Positions 49,501-63,933 of a stretch of 64,000 bases of DNA are shown one piece after another. The stretch comes from Neelides folsomi (lineage: Eukaryota > Arthropoda > Collembola > Neelipleona > Neelidae). Made by a program: the position numbers and the translations under genes. Below the pieces are notes generated by a model. It worked only from the letters and a program-made list of their open reading frames with translations, did no database searches and was not told the DNA's origin. The number at the start of each line of letters is the position of its first letter. Positions within the stretch are counted from its first letter, which is position 1. The stretch spans positions 123,802-187,801 of the forward strand of contig JAQGBZ010000106.1 of NCBI GenBank assembly GCA_034687125.1. The letters are read 5' to 3'.

Positions 49501-52500
49501 TCGAACGGCCGTCGTTGATGAAAAGTAAACAGTGTCGTTTTTCCTTCTTCCGGTTCGGTGAGTTTAGCAACAGATTGGATTTATTATCTTCTTCTTTCAG
49601 CGGCGTACGTGAGTGAGGGACACGTCCTCTCACGACTTGGCAGGAAGAAAGAGGCGATGGAGTCGCTCGAACGAGTTTTACCACTCAGGGACGACGGCGT
49701 CAAGGTCAGGAAGGAAATTTATCTCTTCATATTCCCCGCCATTCATAGTTCTAAAAAATGGGGGATCTATTGCGCAAATATTAAAAAAAATTGAAGAAGA
49801 TGACTAGAGAATTTTTCGCATTTTTCTCATTACAATTCCATCTCTCTCCTTCTCCGGTCGTATCAATCACGGCTGATAATAAGACAGGGAGCAAAATTCA
49901 ATTTCCTCTTCTTTGCACAGTCTTTTGGGCAAGATTATATGAGAACTTCATGTGCTATCTATCATCCTTTGTACGCATTATGGTTATTATAGTATCATCA
50001 AAATGTGTTTACAAAATGGATATTTTTTTCTTATAAATATTGGTTTTTAATTTAATGTAGTTAATAATTAATAACTTGTTATATTTACGCAGTATAGGTT
50101 CTTTCAAGGCTTCAAAATTATAAGGCTGTAGGAAGATTTTCAAAGGGGACCAAAGATACCCTGTATAATTTATATAAAAATAGAGAAGTGAGGATTTGAA
50201 TCTTGAATAGGATAAAAGCCAAATGTTTTGAATTCAAATATCTGAATAGATATGAAATGAAAGGCTTTGTAAATTGAAATGATTGAAAAGGTAATTTACT
50301 CCCTTTCTAAATACGGTATCATATCGCATATAAGCTATACGATATGAACGAATCCTTCAAAATTCCCTTTCCCATATTTCCCTTCCAGTAGCACTCGAGT
50401 CAAAGGCCTTTGAAATGATGAAAGAAATTAATTATGAAATCCTCTCTGAATGCCGTTTTTCTACCAGGGTGAAAAAAATGGGAAATTACTTACCAATTAG
50501 TTAAATACTCTTCTGAAGCCAATTAACTCTTCAATTTTTTCATCCTTTGAACTCCTAACAACCTAACTATTAACTATAATTCCTATTTAACTTAAAACCG
50601 GTTCTCATTATTTTCCATGCTCTAATAATTCAATTCTCTTATTTTTAAAAATCGTTCTTCTCGATTCGTATATTTTTCTTTCATCTAAATTTATTATGTT
50701 GGTTATGGTTTAGTTTAGATATACCAAACCAATACCAATATGGCCTGTGTATTATGTAAGTATAGAAGTAGAGTGATCTAGACATATCAAAACTATAGTT
50801 TAAATTATTGGAAATTGGACCTATGAACCTCTTGGATTATAAGGTAAATAAAAATATATGGACTTCTGACGAATTTTGTGTAAGAATGGAATGAAATTGG
50901 AAAGGAGGACAGTCGAAGACGGGGAAATGGTCGGTGGAGGATGAAGAAATTGAATTCTCTTTCCCCTTTATTTTATTTGTGGAGATGATAGGGAAGGATT
51001 GAGCGGAGGAAAGTAGATAAATAAATACGATAGAAAGAGCAAATAGGAATCATCTTCTCTTTCAATTTCTCCATCAACCCTCATAACTCTCCATCTTTGT
51101 TGTCGGTGCAGGATCTGAGGGCTCACGTCGAGGCGAAGGTGTCCGCTCTGCTTCGATATGGAAATCTATTGGCAGAAAGAGAAGGCCACGCTGCGGCGAT
51201 CTCCATCTTCAGAAAAGCTCTGTCTCTCATGCCCCCAAACTACCCGCAACCGGAGGTGAACCACCGGGAATTCAAATTTACAAATTCAATTGCTCCAAAT
51301 TGAATCTTTAGGGAAATACATATGGTCCACTTCATTATATCCTCAATATTTGTCCACAGAGTTTGTACGTGTCGCTCGGGGAGGCATATTTCCATGTTGG
51401 TGATTTCTCCTTGGCTGAAACTTATTTCCAAGAAGCTCTCCGATTCAAACCTGACCATATTCCTACATACCTTACATATGGATCTCTCCTCGCCACGAAT
51501 GTAAGCAATTAATTCTTTCTAATAACATTAAATCCTCATTACGGTTCACATACTTCTAAAATATCTTGGATTAATTCCAAGCTCAAATGTACAAATACTT
51601 TGTACACTACGTATGGTATACCATATAGTGTACATTACATAAATAGAGTGGTTTTAGTGATTGTATGGTACACAGTGTGATTGTATTAATTGTACATAGT
51701 GAATAGTGAGATTGTATTTGTAGGGGAAGTGTAAGCCCATTATCGTTGTAATGTAATTAAAGGGTAAGGTATAAAGTGGATTTGAGGAGATTTAATTCCA
51801 GACGCTGAATAAATAGAGTTAAGACCCTCGTCCATTCCCGATTACTTTCTTATTCTATTGGTTCTTTATTCCTTTGTCCTCTGACCTCCCTCACGTCCCA
51901 CCTATTCAATGAAAGGCTGAGGAGTCGAAAGTTAAATATATTAAGCTCCCAACACAAAAGGAGAAAATCTACTTTGGTTTATTTAGTCCCAGTCAAAGCT
52001 ACGTTTTCAATACACTTTCACTTCAATTTAATGCACTCGTACGGAGACATGCTGCTTGGTTCCACATTATATAACACTCCTATTCCTATCCCTATAATAA
52101 ACATAGACGCAACAAAGTCCATTACTCTAAAGGACAGTTTTATATCTGTAACTCTCAGTTAGGTCTCTATTACAAGTACTGCACTATGCCTATATATGTA
52201 AATAATACACCAAAGCTCTATAATATTGTATAAGTACAGGTTGTATCTGTATCTGGAGTATAGGGTTTATTTTGATAAGTTTATGTAATGTGGTTGATAT
52301 AGAGTTAGATGGCCGATAATTTATATTAAGATCCTAAGGGGAGTGTTATAGACTGCATTTATAGAGATGTATGAGGTGGATAGGAACGGAATAATGGATT
52401 TGTGAGAATAATGTATTCGTATTGTGGGTTGGTAATGTCTTCTGTATCTCTAGTCAAGTCGATGGGACTTTTAGTGAGTAATGCTCATCTTTACAAATTG

Positions 52501-55500
52501 TTTCTCATTTCCGTCCTTTCCGTTCTCGCCTTCCCACTTTCACTCACAAACACTCTTCTATTAACATCCAATGGAACATGTACACATTGAATAATCCACT
52601 AGGATTTATCAACTTGATCGCCAGCCTACAAAATCTATGCAAATCTTTTTTTTCCATTTTTCTCATAAATATTAAAATCAATATGAATGACAGTTAGAAA
52701 TTGTTGGCTTATAAAATAAAATTTGTTCAAATAGAAAATTGTTGATCATTTAAACTTAAAACAACTGTATCTACTTTACTCTACTACTATTGCACTGTAC
52801 ATTGTATTTACATATTGGTAGTATATTTTTGTGAATTAGTAGTTGATAAATATATTTCAATATTTATTTAATTTTATAGAAGACTCGTGTGATGGAGGCA
52901 GAGATGTGGTTCCGCCGGGCGAAGAAAGTTGCTCCGAGAGATTCTGCCGTCTACTACCAATACGGTAATAATTCCCATCTCTTCCCCTTCCGCTCCCATT
53001 CCAAAGAAATTCCACAATAAAAGTGGAGAGAATTTGGGAAAATTTGATTAGGGGAAGAAAAGACCGTTGAGGGTTCCACAACCGCCGTCACCCGTCCCTT
53101 CACATTTCTCTCATAACAGTAGACATAATTCCCTCTTCAATTTTCCTTCCAAACTTTTTGATTCTCCGGTCGTCTTCGAGAGAGGAAAGATGAAGAACAT
53201 CTCGATACACATGCAGGGGAGAAAGAGCAAGTGTGAAGTTTATAATGATGAAACTTTTTATTCCTTTTTTATTTCTCCCGTGTTCACCTCGGAGAGGGAA
53301 AATGATGAAAAAGCAGTAAACGGTTTTTATTTCTTCACCGGCCAGTACAAGTACACCAAAGGGGGACTCCAAAAGTCAAGTCAGTGGAGTATTAAGAGAT
53401 AAAATTTTTTCTTCTCAAATGGCGGAAATCCTCAACTTCCTTCACGCCATGTAGGAATGTTTTTAAAAAGCCTAAACTTTTCCCTTCTGACACTTTAACT
53501 CGTGGGAGGGGGAAGAGCGGCGGGAAACTTATTGAGAAAATTGGACTTGTCGGAAAGCAAGAAAAATGAAAATTGTAATTTAAATAACAATGGGAGAATA
53601 AAAGTGAGTTTGGGGAGGAAAGTTGTGGTGGAGTGGTTGCTCCGTTAAATTAAAAAATGGAGGGGAGAGACTTGATAATAAATCTTAACGATGTCACCCA
53701 TCCCGACCAGACCCCATAAAATTCAAAAGTGGATGGAATGGGAACGATGAATCATAACCCCGAGTTCCACAGATTCACATCCATGCAAATTACTTCCAAC
53801 TACAGAAGAATATGACTTGCAAAAAACCCTTGTTTTATCATTTCCAATTAACTTTCTCCATTGTTCTCATAATTAATCATTTTTCTTACATTTTTTAATT
53901 ATTTCCTTCTATTAGTATTTATATTGTACATATATTACAATCCATTAAACTACTTCTTTGAATTTTGAAATATCCAATAACTTAAAATCTTAAAATTAAT
54001 AAAAATGAAGCAATAAGAAATGCATCAAAAGATTATTTGCTTAGATGTTTAAATTGATTTTAAACTTTTTATACAAAAGTATGATGGGCCATTAAAAGAG
54101 CTGTGAAAGAGGAAGAATAGAAATGAGGAAAATAAAAAAAAGTGGAGAGTTCTTTCAAAGATTAAGTTATCTTTGTAGCTTTGCATATTCTTCTCTAAAA
54201 GCCATCAAAATCCCCGTCAACTCCACTGATTAAAGTCCATTTCATGGGGAAGTGAAAAAGTTAATGGGGCGAGGAAAGTGGGAAGATTGAAATTTAAATT
54301 AGGTTCAAATTGAGCGGAGAAAACCCTTTTAAAATTTCCAGCTCCATTTCCTCTTCTCCTTTTCCACCTTATGAGTATAAAGACGTTCATTTGAAACGAC
54401 GGCTTCACTCCCTAATTTATTTTTTCATCTTTTCTCTCATCTTACTTAATCCGCCTTCTTAACTTGTGTAATAATCAATTTCAATTTCAGTTCAACTCCT
54501 TCCATAAACCGACATTAGCTTACATTAAATATTAAACTTAACTTTTTAATTTAAATGTCCCGCAGGAACTTTATATTTAATTAATCACCAATTATGAGGA
54601 AAATTTTGGGCAATGTCGAACCCAAACTTTTCAGACCTAAGTATTTAAATATGCAGTAAAGTAAAGGGGGAAGTTAAGGAGAAAATATTAGAGGCATGGT
54701 ATTGAAATCTCCTTTGAAATGGATCATCATTGTGTTGAGGTTCTTTAATCGCAGTAGGAAGCATTTTAGAACAAAGAACCCCAAATTTTCCCGAAACTTT
54801 TCAAATAATAAAACCCGGGTTCTCATGTTAAGCATAGGAAAAAGAGTGGAAAGTTTTGGGCCACAAATTGATTTAAATGAGGTTGAAATGGAAGGAAGAT
54901 ATTTTTTTCCTTCTTTCAAATTCACTCTAGTGATCGATATCCCTCCTACCTTTCATCGCCCATATCTTTTGGATTATTAAATAGAAAGAAATTTAAAGCT
55001 TTAAAAGCTCCAATAAACTAAGCCGCTCTTTGAGCCATATATCCGCCACAATATAATAAAACTAACCCTTAAATGTACTACTTTATATACATAAAAGGAA
55101 CCTTATCCATATTAGGTATTAAATATATTGTAAACTTCTTTTTATGCTCAAACCCGTCTTGGTAAAAGCTGCAAAAGCCACCGGTTTTCCAACAGGAAAT
55201 TAAATGTCAAAAAACTCAAAATAAAGTCTTTCAATTGTCATTTGAGAGGAAAAGACGATGAGAGGAAATAGGCGATATGAAATGTTATATGGTGCATTTT
55301 TTGGCAAAATATTGATTCGGAGTAATTGAATATTTTTAAAAAGATAAAGTCGAATTGAATGCCCCTTTTGAACCCCACTTCCTCCTTTTCTCCTTTACAA
55401 CGGAGATGCCTATCTTTTCTTTTATAATGGAAATCACTCACGGGGGAAACTCGCAATCCTTCTCTTACGTATTCAAATTTGAGAGGAAATAAATGGTTGA

Positions 55501-56665
55501 ACCTAAAGGCTTATCTCAGATGAGCGTTGGATGATAAGGAGGAAATGAGGGTACATTAAAGCCGCAAATGACATCGTCTCCTCGTTTCTTAACTTCATAA
55601 GTATATAGAGACCAAAAATGAACCTCATTAAGTTAATAGGAAAAAAACCTGAGACATTTCCCATATTCATGAATATCATGAACCTACACAGTTTTTCGTC
55701 AACTCAACTATTTTTATGACTTTTGCCTAAGGTTTCCAATACAAAATGTTTCCTCATACTTTTTACATGCTTTTTCGGTTTTCATACATTCGTTTTTCTC
55801 TTTCGCCTTCAAATGTCATGAAATTTCCATCGCTCACATTCCACATTTTATTGCTTTCCCCATTCCTAAATATTTTCTCATTTTTATGGACAAAGTTTTA
55901 TGGAATCAAAATTCAAAAATTCACGTGAATTCATTTTCCTCTTTTATAATACAAAGTTGGATTGGTTGAAATAATATTCCACAATGTTGAACCTTATTCG
56001 TATACTATACTTAAAATGGGCGAAAACCATTAAACATCTTTTTTCTCTTCCAAGTCTATTATATATAGGAGGAATTGAAGTGGTGAATATATTGGACGAC
56101 ATTGAAATATATGGAAAATATATGGTGTATCGAGAAGTAGCTCGACTTGTCTCTTCCTCTGTTTCTTCCTTAAAATATTAGGGAGGTAATTTATAGTGAA
56201 GGAGTCGTACAAATTACGACTTCCCATCCTGTCCCTCCTTCCTGGCGAAATCGAAAGGGATGTGAGCCAAGAGAGATACACGAGTGAGGATCAGACGGAG
56301 TAAATAACGTCCATCCTGTGATCAGATAATTACAAACTTGTCCTCCCCATCTAAATCGTCTCCTTAAATACTTGTACTTACACTCCGTCTTTTTATCAGA
56401 TTATCCCATCTCTCCAGTTTCTCCCTTAAACTCCCTTTGGATCACTTTCATTACAATGGTTGGTCTTTCTTTTAAAGGGAAGTTCCTGAGTGTCCAAGGG
56501 CGCTATGAGGAAGCTGCAGCGGAAATGTCCACCGCCGCTTCACTCTCTTCATCTGATAGTGAAATATTGGCTGAGGCGGCCGCGGCTCTTCGTCGTGTTG
56601 GGGAGAATGATGCAGCGGAGGCTCTTTCACCACCCGGGCGGAACTGCAAAAGGAAGAAAGGCTGA
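37575..56665 (+). CDS. Tmtc2: TMTC2, transmembrane and TPR O-mannosyltransferase
   Basis: Nine exons (37575-37681, 40156-41770, 48550-48797, 49332-49417, 49601-49704, 51112-51255, 51360-51500, 52880-52964, 56478-56665) give 905 residues. The ER lumenal loop carries the acidic pair FVYDDS (34-35), then NDFWG-like HDFWG (58-61), SHKSFRPLTTLTFRLN and HPIHTEAVAGIVGRAD. The DUF1736 block holds SFDWGMEAIP and CDYRNL. From residue 575 come TPR repeats, for example EAEEAYRTALAYRPNMADVH and LAETYFQEALRFKPDH. TMTC proteins O-mannosylate cadherins in the ER. Match to vertebrate TMTC2 is close in these blocks. Oddities are a poly-Asn, basic insert of some 80 residues (about 175-255) in exon 2, very long introns, and an early stop: the family's last one or two TPRs are missing, replaced by SPPGRNCKRKKG. 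Confidence 0.88.
41771..48549. other. Intron 2 of TMTC2 (6.8 kb)
   Basis: No nested gene or transposase can be supported here. The texture alternates purine-rich runs (GAAAGGAAAG type) and pyrimidine-rich runs with patches dense in GTA/TAC, for example 42330-42410, 43440-43540, 45080-45140 and 45880-45950. At 47707-47722 CCTCGTTAGCGCAGT equals the start of a tRNA-Met, but no tRNA fold follows. Confidence 0.5.
52965..56477. other. Intron 8 of TMTC2 (3.5 kb)
   Basis: This stretch before the last exon shows the same GGAAAG/CTTTCC texture as the other long introns. The open frames at 53067 and 54696 have no recognisable motif and codon use like the surrounding non-coding DNA. I see no gene in it. 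Confidence 0.45.
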
Positions 56666-59600
56666 GAGGGCGGATGGAAATCCGATTTTAAATTCGCGTT
56701 GACTTCCGCTCAAAAATTACCATTATGGAACACATTCATACATTCTACTACCAGAATACCTAACTAAAATTATAATAATATATTACATTAATCTTACATT
56801 TTATGGTCTACTTAAATTTATACTTAAATACATTTAGCTAATGTAACTACATTATATCTCACCATGAATTAAATTATGAGGCTATTCAGAATTGAACCAC
56901 TGAAAATATTAAATTACATTGATACGAGTACTCGTATATCGGTATATGTAATTGCATTATCTTGAGTTCTTAGAATATCACTTTTATGAAATATTATTAT
57001 GATCAAAGTATCAAAGTGACTCTTATATGGTACATAAGCTATGTAAAACTATTAACAAGTATTATTAATGTATACAATATTTAAATATTGTAATATTAAG
57101 TTATTTCATATTGAGTTAACACAATGTACTCCTACGCTACTTAAATTTTTAAGAATTTCTGAAATATACTCACCTTTATTTCCTCTAATATTTAAGGGTG
57201 TTTGAATATTTGACACTAATAAATGAAGTACCATTTAAAAAAATTTAAATTGTTTAATGTAATTACATAAATAAGAATCATATATTTTATGAAAATATTT
57301 AATGTTATAATATTAAATATTAGTATATTGTAATAAAGTAAAAGTAAGATAAAGAAATTTGTTGTAAACAATTTGTGAGGTCTCTATTTATTCTATAAAA
57401 AAAGCTCTATTGTGTGTAAAACTCCAATTCAGCTAAAAAGGAATCCAAATCTACTACAAGTCTTATAAAAAACTATCACTACTTTTTTCTTGCAAACATG
57501 ATTCCTTAATACGGTTGCTTTCCCTTGACTTGAGAATTAATCTCTGAATAAAAAGCGTTGTTAAAAAGGCTTTCACTTCTTCATTGCTTTTCTTCATGGG
57601 TTGTAATGGGCGTCGTTATCGGCCCTCATCTCCTTCGCACTAATGAGAAAGGTTCTTAATCTCTCCCACTTCTCCCTCCCTCCCCCCGTCACTTGGCGTA
57701 AATGAAGACGGGCATGAGGGACTTCCCTTTCACCGCGACTCGTCCCGGGAGAGGAAGGGGAAAGAACCGACAACCACGAGGAATATCCACAGGTTCAAAA
57801 TCCCCACACACTCCTCATATTATTATTATCACTCCCTACATCCAATAGCTTCCACTAAACATCTAATATAAATTGTAATAGAAAACCGCTTCACATCCTC
57901 CCATATGTGCTCCCATAATAATATAGTGTTCAAAATTTCCCATGCAAATAATACACCACTATACGTCTAATAAAATTGTATCTCGTATATATTTAGTCAA
58001 AATGAAGCTTGTAGGAATGGATAAAAGTAATGATCATAGTGAATGGAGAAGGGAAAGTAATATAATGGGGTATATATGAACTGCTTAATATTCTGCCAAG
58101 GGTGGAAAGGAAGGATGAAAGTTAACTGAGCTCCCCATTCATATTCTAATCTCAACGTACAGTGATTTATTCGTCCTTCGAAATCCACTACGTAGCTCCT
58201 AAACCAAACTCATCTCTCAGGGATTTAATATTCTATATTCCCTTTTAACTATGTTCTTCCTTGCGACATCCACTTCATCCACAGGAGTAATTTTGAACAG
58301 GAGTTGATATTTTACTATTTTTAATTGTTGGTTTAATTCCCCTCTTCGGCTGTCAAATCGAGGGAAAGTAATGAGGAGAAAGTAATTTAGAAAAGTAGGA
58401 AGTAATGGAGATGATTGGAGAGGAGAAGCGATATAATTTGCCAAATCCTTTTCAAATCCCCTTTTAGAGTAATAAAGTCGAGAGAGATAACCGTTGGTTG
58501 GAGGAGTTTCCGAGACGGAGTAATTGGGCCTTAAGAGAGAGAAAGAGAGGGGGAAAGACGTGGTGGTGAGTTTGTCGTTTCCAAGTCTGTGACATGGAAA
58601 AGGAACAGAGAGGTTTTCCAATTCCTCTTCAAACGAATCCCTTGGAATTGTCATTGGTTCTCGTGGTCGTAGCGTGTCTTTTACAGCCTTCCCTTTATAA
58701 CCCTCTGATTCTCCTCTTCATTACCCAAGCTGCTCGAGAACCCTGAATTTACATCCAAATGGCAAAGGGAGGAGAAAAGTTGAATAAAAAAATATCCCTT
58801 TCGAATAAACGTCACATTACATTCATATGTGCATTACAATTTGAGGCCAGCCCGCGCTGCCCAATTACATTTAAACGTCTCTGAGGAATTTCTTCATTTT
58901 CCCTCTACGGAATTTCACCCAGACGAGGAATGTGAGGAATTCTACATAATAAAACGGGAAACCGAATCCCCCAGCAATTAAAATTGAAGGCATTCTCTCT
59001 TAACCCTTTGATATTAATTTCCAGACTTTTAATTTTAAATTTAACTCAACATCTCACGCGCAATTATAATAATCGTCATCCTCATATTGTAGAACATAGA
59101 ATATATATATAATTGTATGAAATTACATACATTTATACACAATATATTTTTTATATTAAAATAGCAAAGAAAATTAAAATGCGACCCTAGGATGAAATTC
59201 ATTGTAATATCATTAAATATATTATTATGCAATGAAAAAAAACAAAGTAAAAAAAGTCTTTTGATTTTTTCATTCCTATTCGAAGAATCTTGAAATTTGA
59301 TTCTTCCGCCTAGAGACACTTTTTTTAGTTTAAAAAAGACGAATCATATCATCTCCTTCCAGCCCTCTTCAGAAACCTCTCAACACAAAGATAACAGTAT
59401 ATTGCACAATGGGGTTTTAAGTATCTGTTCACCAGCAGCATCATATCATCCCCATATAGCTATGTCGTACATACCTTGTAGTTTCGATATTGCTCCAGAG
59501 CACACAGAGGATTGGAAGAGGAAGAGTGGAAATAGTCAGAGGATATCGATTAAAGGAAGAAACACAAATATTTATTCGGATTCCGAAAGTGGAAATTCCC

Positions 59601-62600
59601 TTTTCCCTCGCCACCGTCAACTCCTCGTTCCCCTCAATATATTATGGACAATGGACCAAAAATCGGTTTGGAAGATGAGGTTAAACCCCATTCAATAAAA
59701 TTCCTTTCTCCATCTTCAACTCTTCTGAAGTGGAAAGCGGAGAGATGCTATAAATTCCATATGGTGAACCAGCCAATTGACTATATCCCTCAAAACACAA
59801 ACTATCTATTAAACACATACCCATTAAACACAAAAACATACCCATAGTACAATGTACATTCTATTCTATCAGTAGTACTGTTATATGCATTCACTATAAA
59901 GGCTTATAGTATACTACAATATTTTTCTCTCGATTTATTTCATTAAACCCTCGCCAATTAATCCTCTCGCGCCCAATTGAATTAGTCTCTCATTAATTAC
60001 CAAGAAATGCTTTAATTTGGGAAAGTCTTCCAAGTTCTGCTGCAGCGCGGAAAGAATATTTAATTGGGGCGGGAATATTCAAAAAGAGATAAATGGACCC
60101 GCCATGGCCCATTGTGGCCTTGCATAATGGGAGTGTAAAAAGGCGGAAAGAGAGAAATTTAGTGTGTCGTCGTAAATATTGAATCCGTTTATCATATAGG
60201 AGAGCTTTAGCCTTCTCGACTTTGTCCTTTTTGGAATATCAGGTCGGGGATTATCCCGTGTGTGGCGTGTTTGTTATTGTCTGGCGAGAGTATCGGCCTT
60301 CTGTCACTGTCTCCCGCTCCTTTCTTCCTCACCTGTCTTCCTTCACTCTCCATTTGTCTCTTCTCCTTTTTTATTCCCCCTTTTCTCCTCCCTGGATCTC
60401 TTCACGTTCCCTCTCATTTCTCTTACCAGTCAAATGGGAATTTCCGCCAACTTTACGATCTCACAACACTCGACAGTGAATACAACAAATTCGTCATTTT
60501 AAATCTATCACTTGTGATATAAACCCCATTGTCCTATATGGCACCATATTGTATAAAAAGCTGTTTTTATACTTTTACTGCTTTTACGCTATTTGGGAAA
60601 TGCTATTTTTTATGAAATGCTATAAAATGGGAATATAAAACTTGATAAAAAACCGGTTCAATAATAATATGTATTCTAGACTATAACACTACAACGATCT
60701 AATATGTATTTAAAAATAAAGTATATTCTACAATTTATGGATTAACTGATATGCAATAGTTTATTTATAATGGTGAAACTTGCAAAAACATTGAAACTAT
60801 TATACATGCCAAATTCTGCATTTGGACACTATTTTCCGCTAGTGAATAATTTAACGTGTTTTTAGAGACCTTTAAAGGGCAAAGGTTAATATTTATAACT
60901 TTTCCACCTTTTCCACGTCGCCCGTCAAACTTCATAATAAAATCATTTCACATCAAAAACTCATAAATCAAAACAGCACAACAAACAACTTTATTATTTC
61001 TTTTCTATCTCCCATACAAATCTTATAAGAAATCTTCTTTATTGTGTCAAAATCATTATTTTTTATTGGCCATTTTATAAAAGATAGACTCTGTTGGAAA
61101 AAAGACTGTTAGGAAAAAAATCTAATTATGTAATATAAAAATAGTATTATAGGGTAGGAGTCAATATTTTCGTCTAGACAGAAGCGTATTAGCTCTAATG
61201 GTGAATGGACAACTGATAAAAATGAGTTTTGTCAAAGTCTGAGTAAAAGTTTTTCTCATGGGAGGAATTGGGGATGAAATGAGAGTGTATTATTATTGGA
61301 CGGCGAAGGGACGGACGGAATTGAACATGTCCTAAGAGCGGAAATGGACCATAGTAAAGTATATCATTCACTCTATAAACATTCCTATTGGGGATGGGCG
61401 ATAAGACTAGTCATGTGAGGAACTTGATGTGGATAAAAGTTGGGGCGGGAGTGTAAGGGGAAGATAAGAGGAAATGTTGAGGTTATCTTTTTCGAAAGGC
61501 CCTTGAGTGATGAGGGATGCTGGGAGACATAAACTCTTCCATTGCTTCCTCAGACTCAACAGGTTCAAGAGTCCCGCCATCCAAATCCCGCCACGTCAAT
61601 CAACCGAAAGTTTCTTTAGATGAGGAAGGGTCCATTCACTCCCAAGCAAAAGAAGAAGAAAGTCCATTTCTCCTAATCTTTTTTATTTCCTCGCCCTTCC
61701 GCAAATAAATGTTTTTGGGGCCTTTCAGGTAAGGCGAATTTTTTGAGAATTGGGAATAAGGGAAAGTAATTGGAAAGAAGGAGGAGAGAATTTGAATGAG
61801 ATTTGAATAGCCAGCGACCGGCGTGAATTATTTATCCATTTGATTCCCTCGACCTCCCCCGATTTCCCTCGAGGTGGATTTAAGCGTCCAGTGGATACAA
61901 TTCACTCCTTAGTACCTCCAGACTTCCCCTCCTTAAAACCCGTTCCGAGGAAGAAGGAGGGAAAACACGTCACCGCCGTCTCGGTTCAAGAGAAGATTAA
62001 TCCCATTATTCGCGCCAGCCTTCTTCCTCCCTCTCCCCTCTTGCCGGAGAGAAATAAATGAGAGGAAGGAGATCTTGTTCGGATTCTCTTTCCAATCTCC
62101 CGACAAACACCACGAGAATTCTTATCACACGACAAACATGATAACACTCACTTTACCACTCTACCCCCAAGAAAATCAAGAATTCTCTCATTTGTACTTA
62201 TATTTTCCGCTCTTTTATCCATTTTAACAATAACTAACATAACATAACCTAACTTTACTATATAATAAGACTATTTACTATAGTACGAGATATTGTAGTA
62301 TGTATCAGACTTTTCTTTATAATTTAAAAATATGAAAATAGTCCCATTGGTACAATTTTTAAATAAATTTTTATTATTCATATTACAGATTTTAGTCGTA
62401 CTTTTTATTTACGCTATACAATGCTTGTATTGTATAAACCTAAAATGAAGTCTTAAATTGGCAGTTTTAAAAAAAGCGGGGATTTTTGGATTTGTCGAAA
62501 CAGACATTTTGAGGGAATTGAGTAGGATGAAATTGTCGTTTGTCTATGAAGTCTTTGGTCGTTTGGGTTGAGGTGAGGATGGGGGCTCAAATTGGTGTCG

Positions 62601-63930
62601 TTTTATTGCCTCCTCCTCCACGTCCCCTCAAAATGAGTCAGCGGAGAGGAGAAGCGGAAAAGTAAATTTATTTCTTTGAAATTGCCACCTTTTCCTCAAC
62701 TCGCGATTACTCTCGGGTTGTTCAGTGGCCATTAAACTCCGCCGTCCTCGAGGAGATAATGAGGTTGAGCGGCGTTTCATCCCTTTATAAGCTCACACTT
62801 TCCCTTATATCTCCCTCAAAGGAGTCCCATACAATAAATTTATCTCTCGGTGAGGAGACGCGGAAAGGGCGGAGGGAAAGCCCTGAGTAGATGAATGAGC
62901 TCATTAGGAGAGGCGGAGACTCCAAGTTTCTCCTCCGCGGGTCTTTGAAGCCATCCGATGCTGAGGCGAGCGAAAAGCGGATTCAAATGTTCGGGAGGGT
63001 CATAAAGGGACATTATGAACCCAACCCGAGGTGTATTCCGATGGAACTCGAGAAACTCTCCTTATGTCATAAAACTCATGGTTGGGAGCATTAAAAGGAC
63101 AGAGAATCGTCCTTCCTTTCCCAACCCTCAAACTCCCACACACATGTCAGGAGAGGAATATGAGAGGAATTGGAGGGAATCCAATAAAGATCAACGTTTT
63201 TTCTTTTTATTCCTTTCCGAAGGGACGGTTATGAAGGGGAAAGGAGGCGAGGATTCCTTTAAATCCTAATAAAATTCTCCACATTTAAATCATATGAAAG
63301 AAGATGAGACCAGGATTACTTATGAGTTTGTATGAGGGTAATAACACTTTTTTACCCTTCGTGCCCCCAATTGTCAATTACATTGAATTACCCGTCCTTT
63401 CCCCCTTCCAATTCCTTCTCAAATATTTCATGGCCCATGTCAGAAACATTAAATATAATAGAAGAATTTGAATAAAACTATTATTACTAAAACAGCTTAG
63501 TTTGTCCAATTTCCAATCTCAGTCCATAACTTATTTTCCAATGGTGCATTTAAATAAATGGGATTTAAATATTTGACATTAATTTATCATTACTTTGGCT
63601 TAAATTACATTTAAATAAAATATAGAAATATCTGTATAAATATAAAACTTAACTTTCTATAAGTGTCTCCATCGTATGAAAACACTTTTACGCACAAGGG
63701 AAAAATGTAAATTGTGAATGTATCTTAAATCGATTGGTTTCCCAATCCTCCGACATCCCTTTCTTATATAATGGATCAATGGAGTTGGAGAAGAGAACGC
63801 AATAATTTTGAATTTGAAATAGGGAAGATACATTGAGCAATTCTCTTAATGGCTTCACTCTATCACATATGTCTAATTTTCAATATTCTTTTATCTTCCA
63901 TTTTATCCTCTTCTAAGAATTACATACCGT
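56666..63930. other. Long intergenic region after TMTC2
   Basis: 7.3 kb without a gene that I can support. 56700-57500 is AT-rich and includes the probable TMTC2 3' untranslated region. 57600-63500 returns to the GC-richer, GGAAAG/CTCCTC-rich texture. The longest open frames (58217-58654 minus, 59297-59698 plus) lack domains, signal peptides or convincing splice partners. Confidence 0.45.
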
Positions 63931-63933
63931 TAT

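Noticed and set aside
58217-58654. 145-codon minus-strand open frame
   Set aside because: Low-complexity content from the GGAAAG-rich texture, with no recognisable motif or splice sites that extend it.
59297-59698. 133-codon open frame in the right intergenic region
   Set aside because: No domain, no signal peptide, composition like its surroundings, and another frame is open over the same bases.
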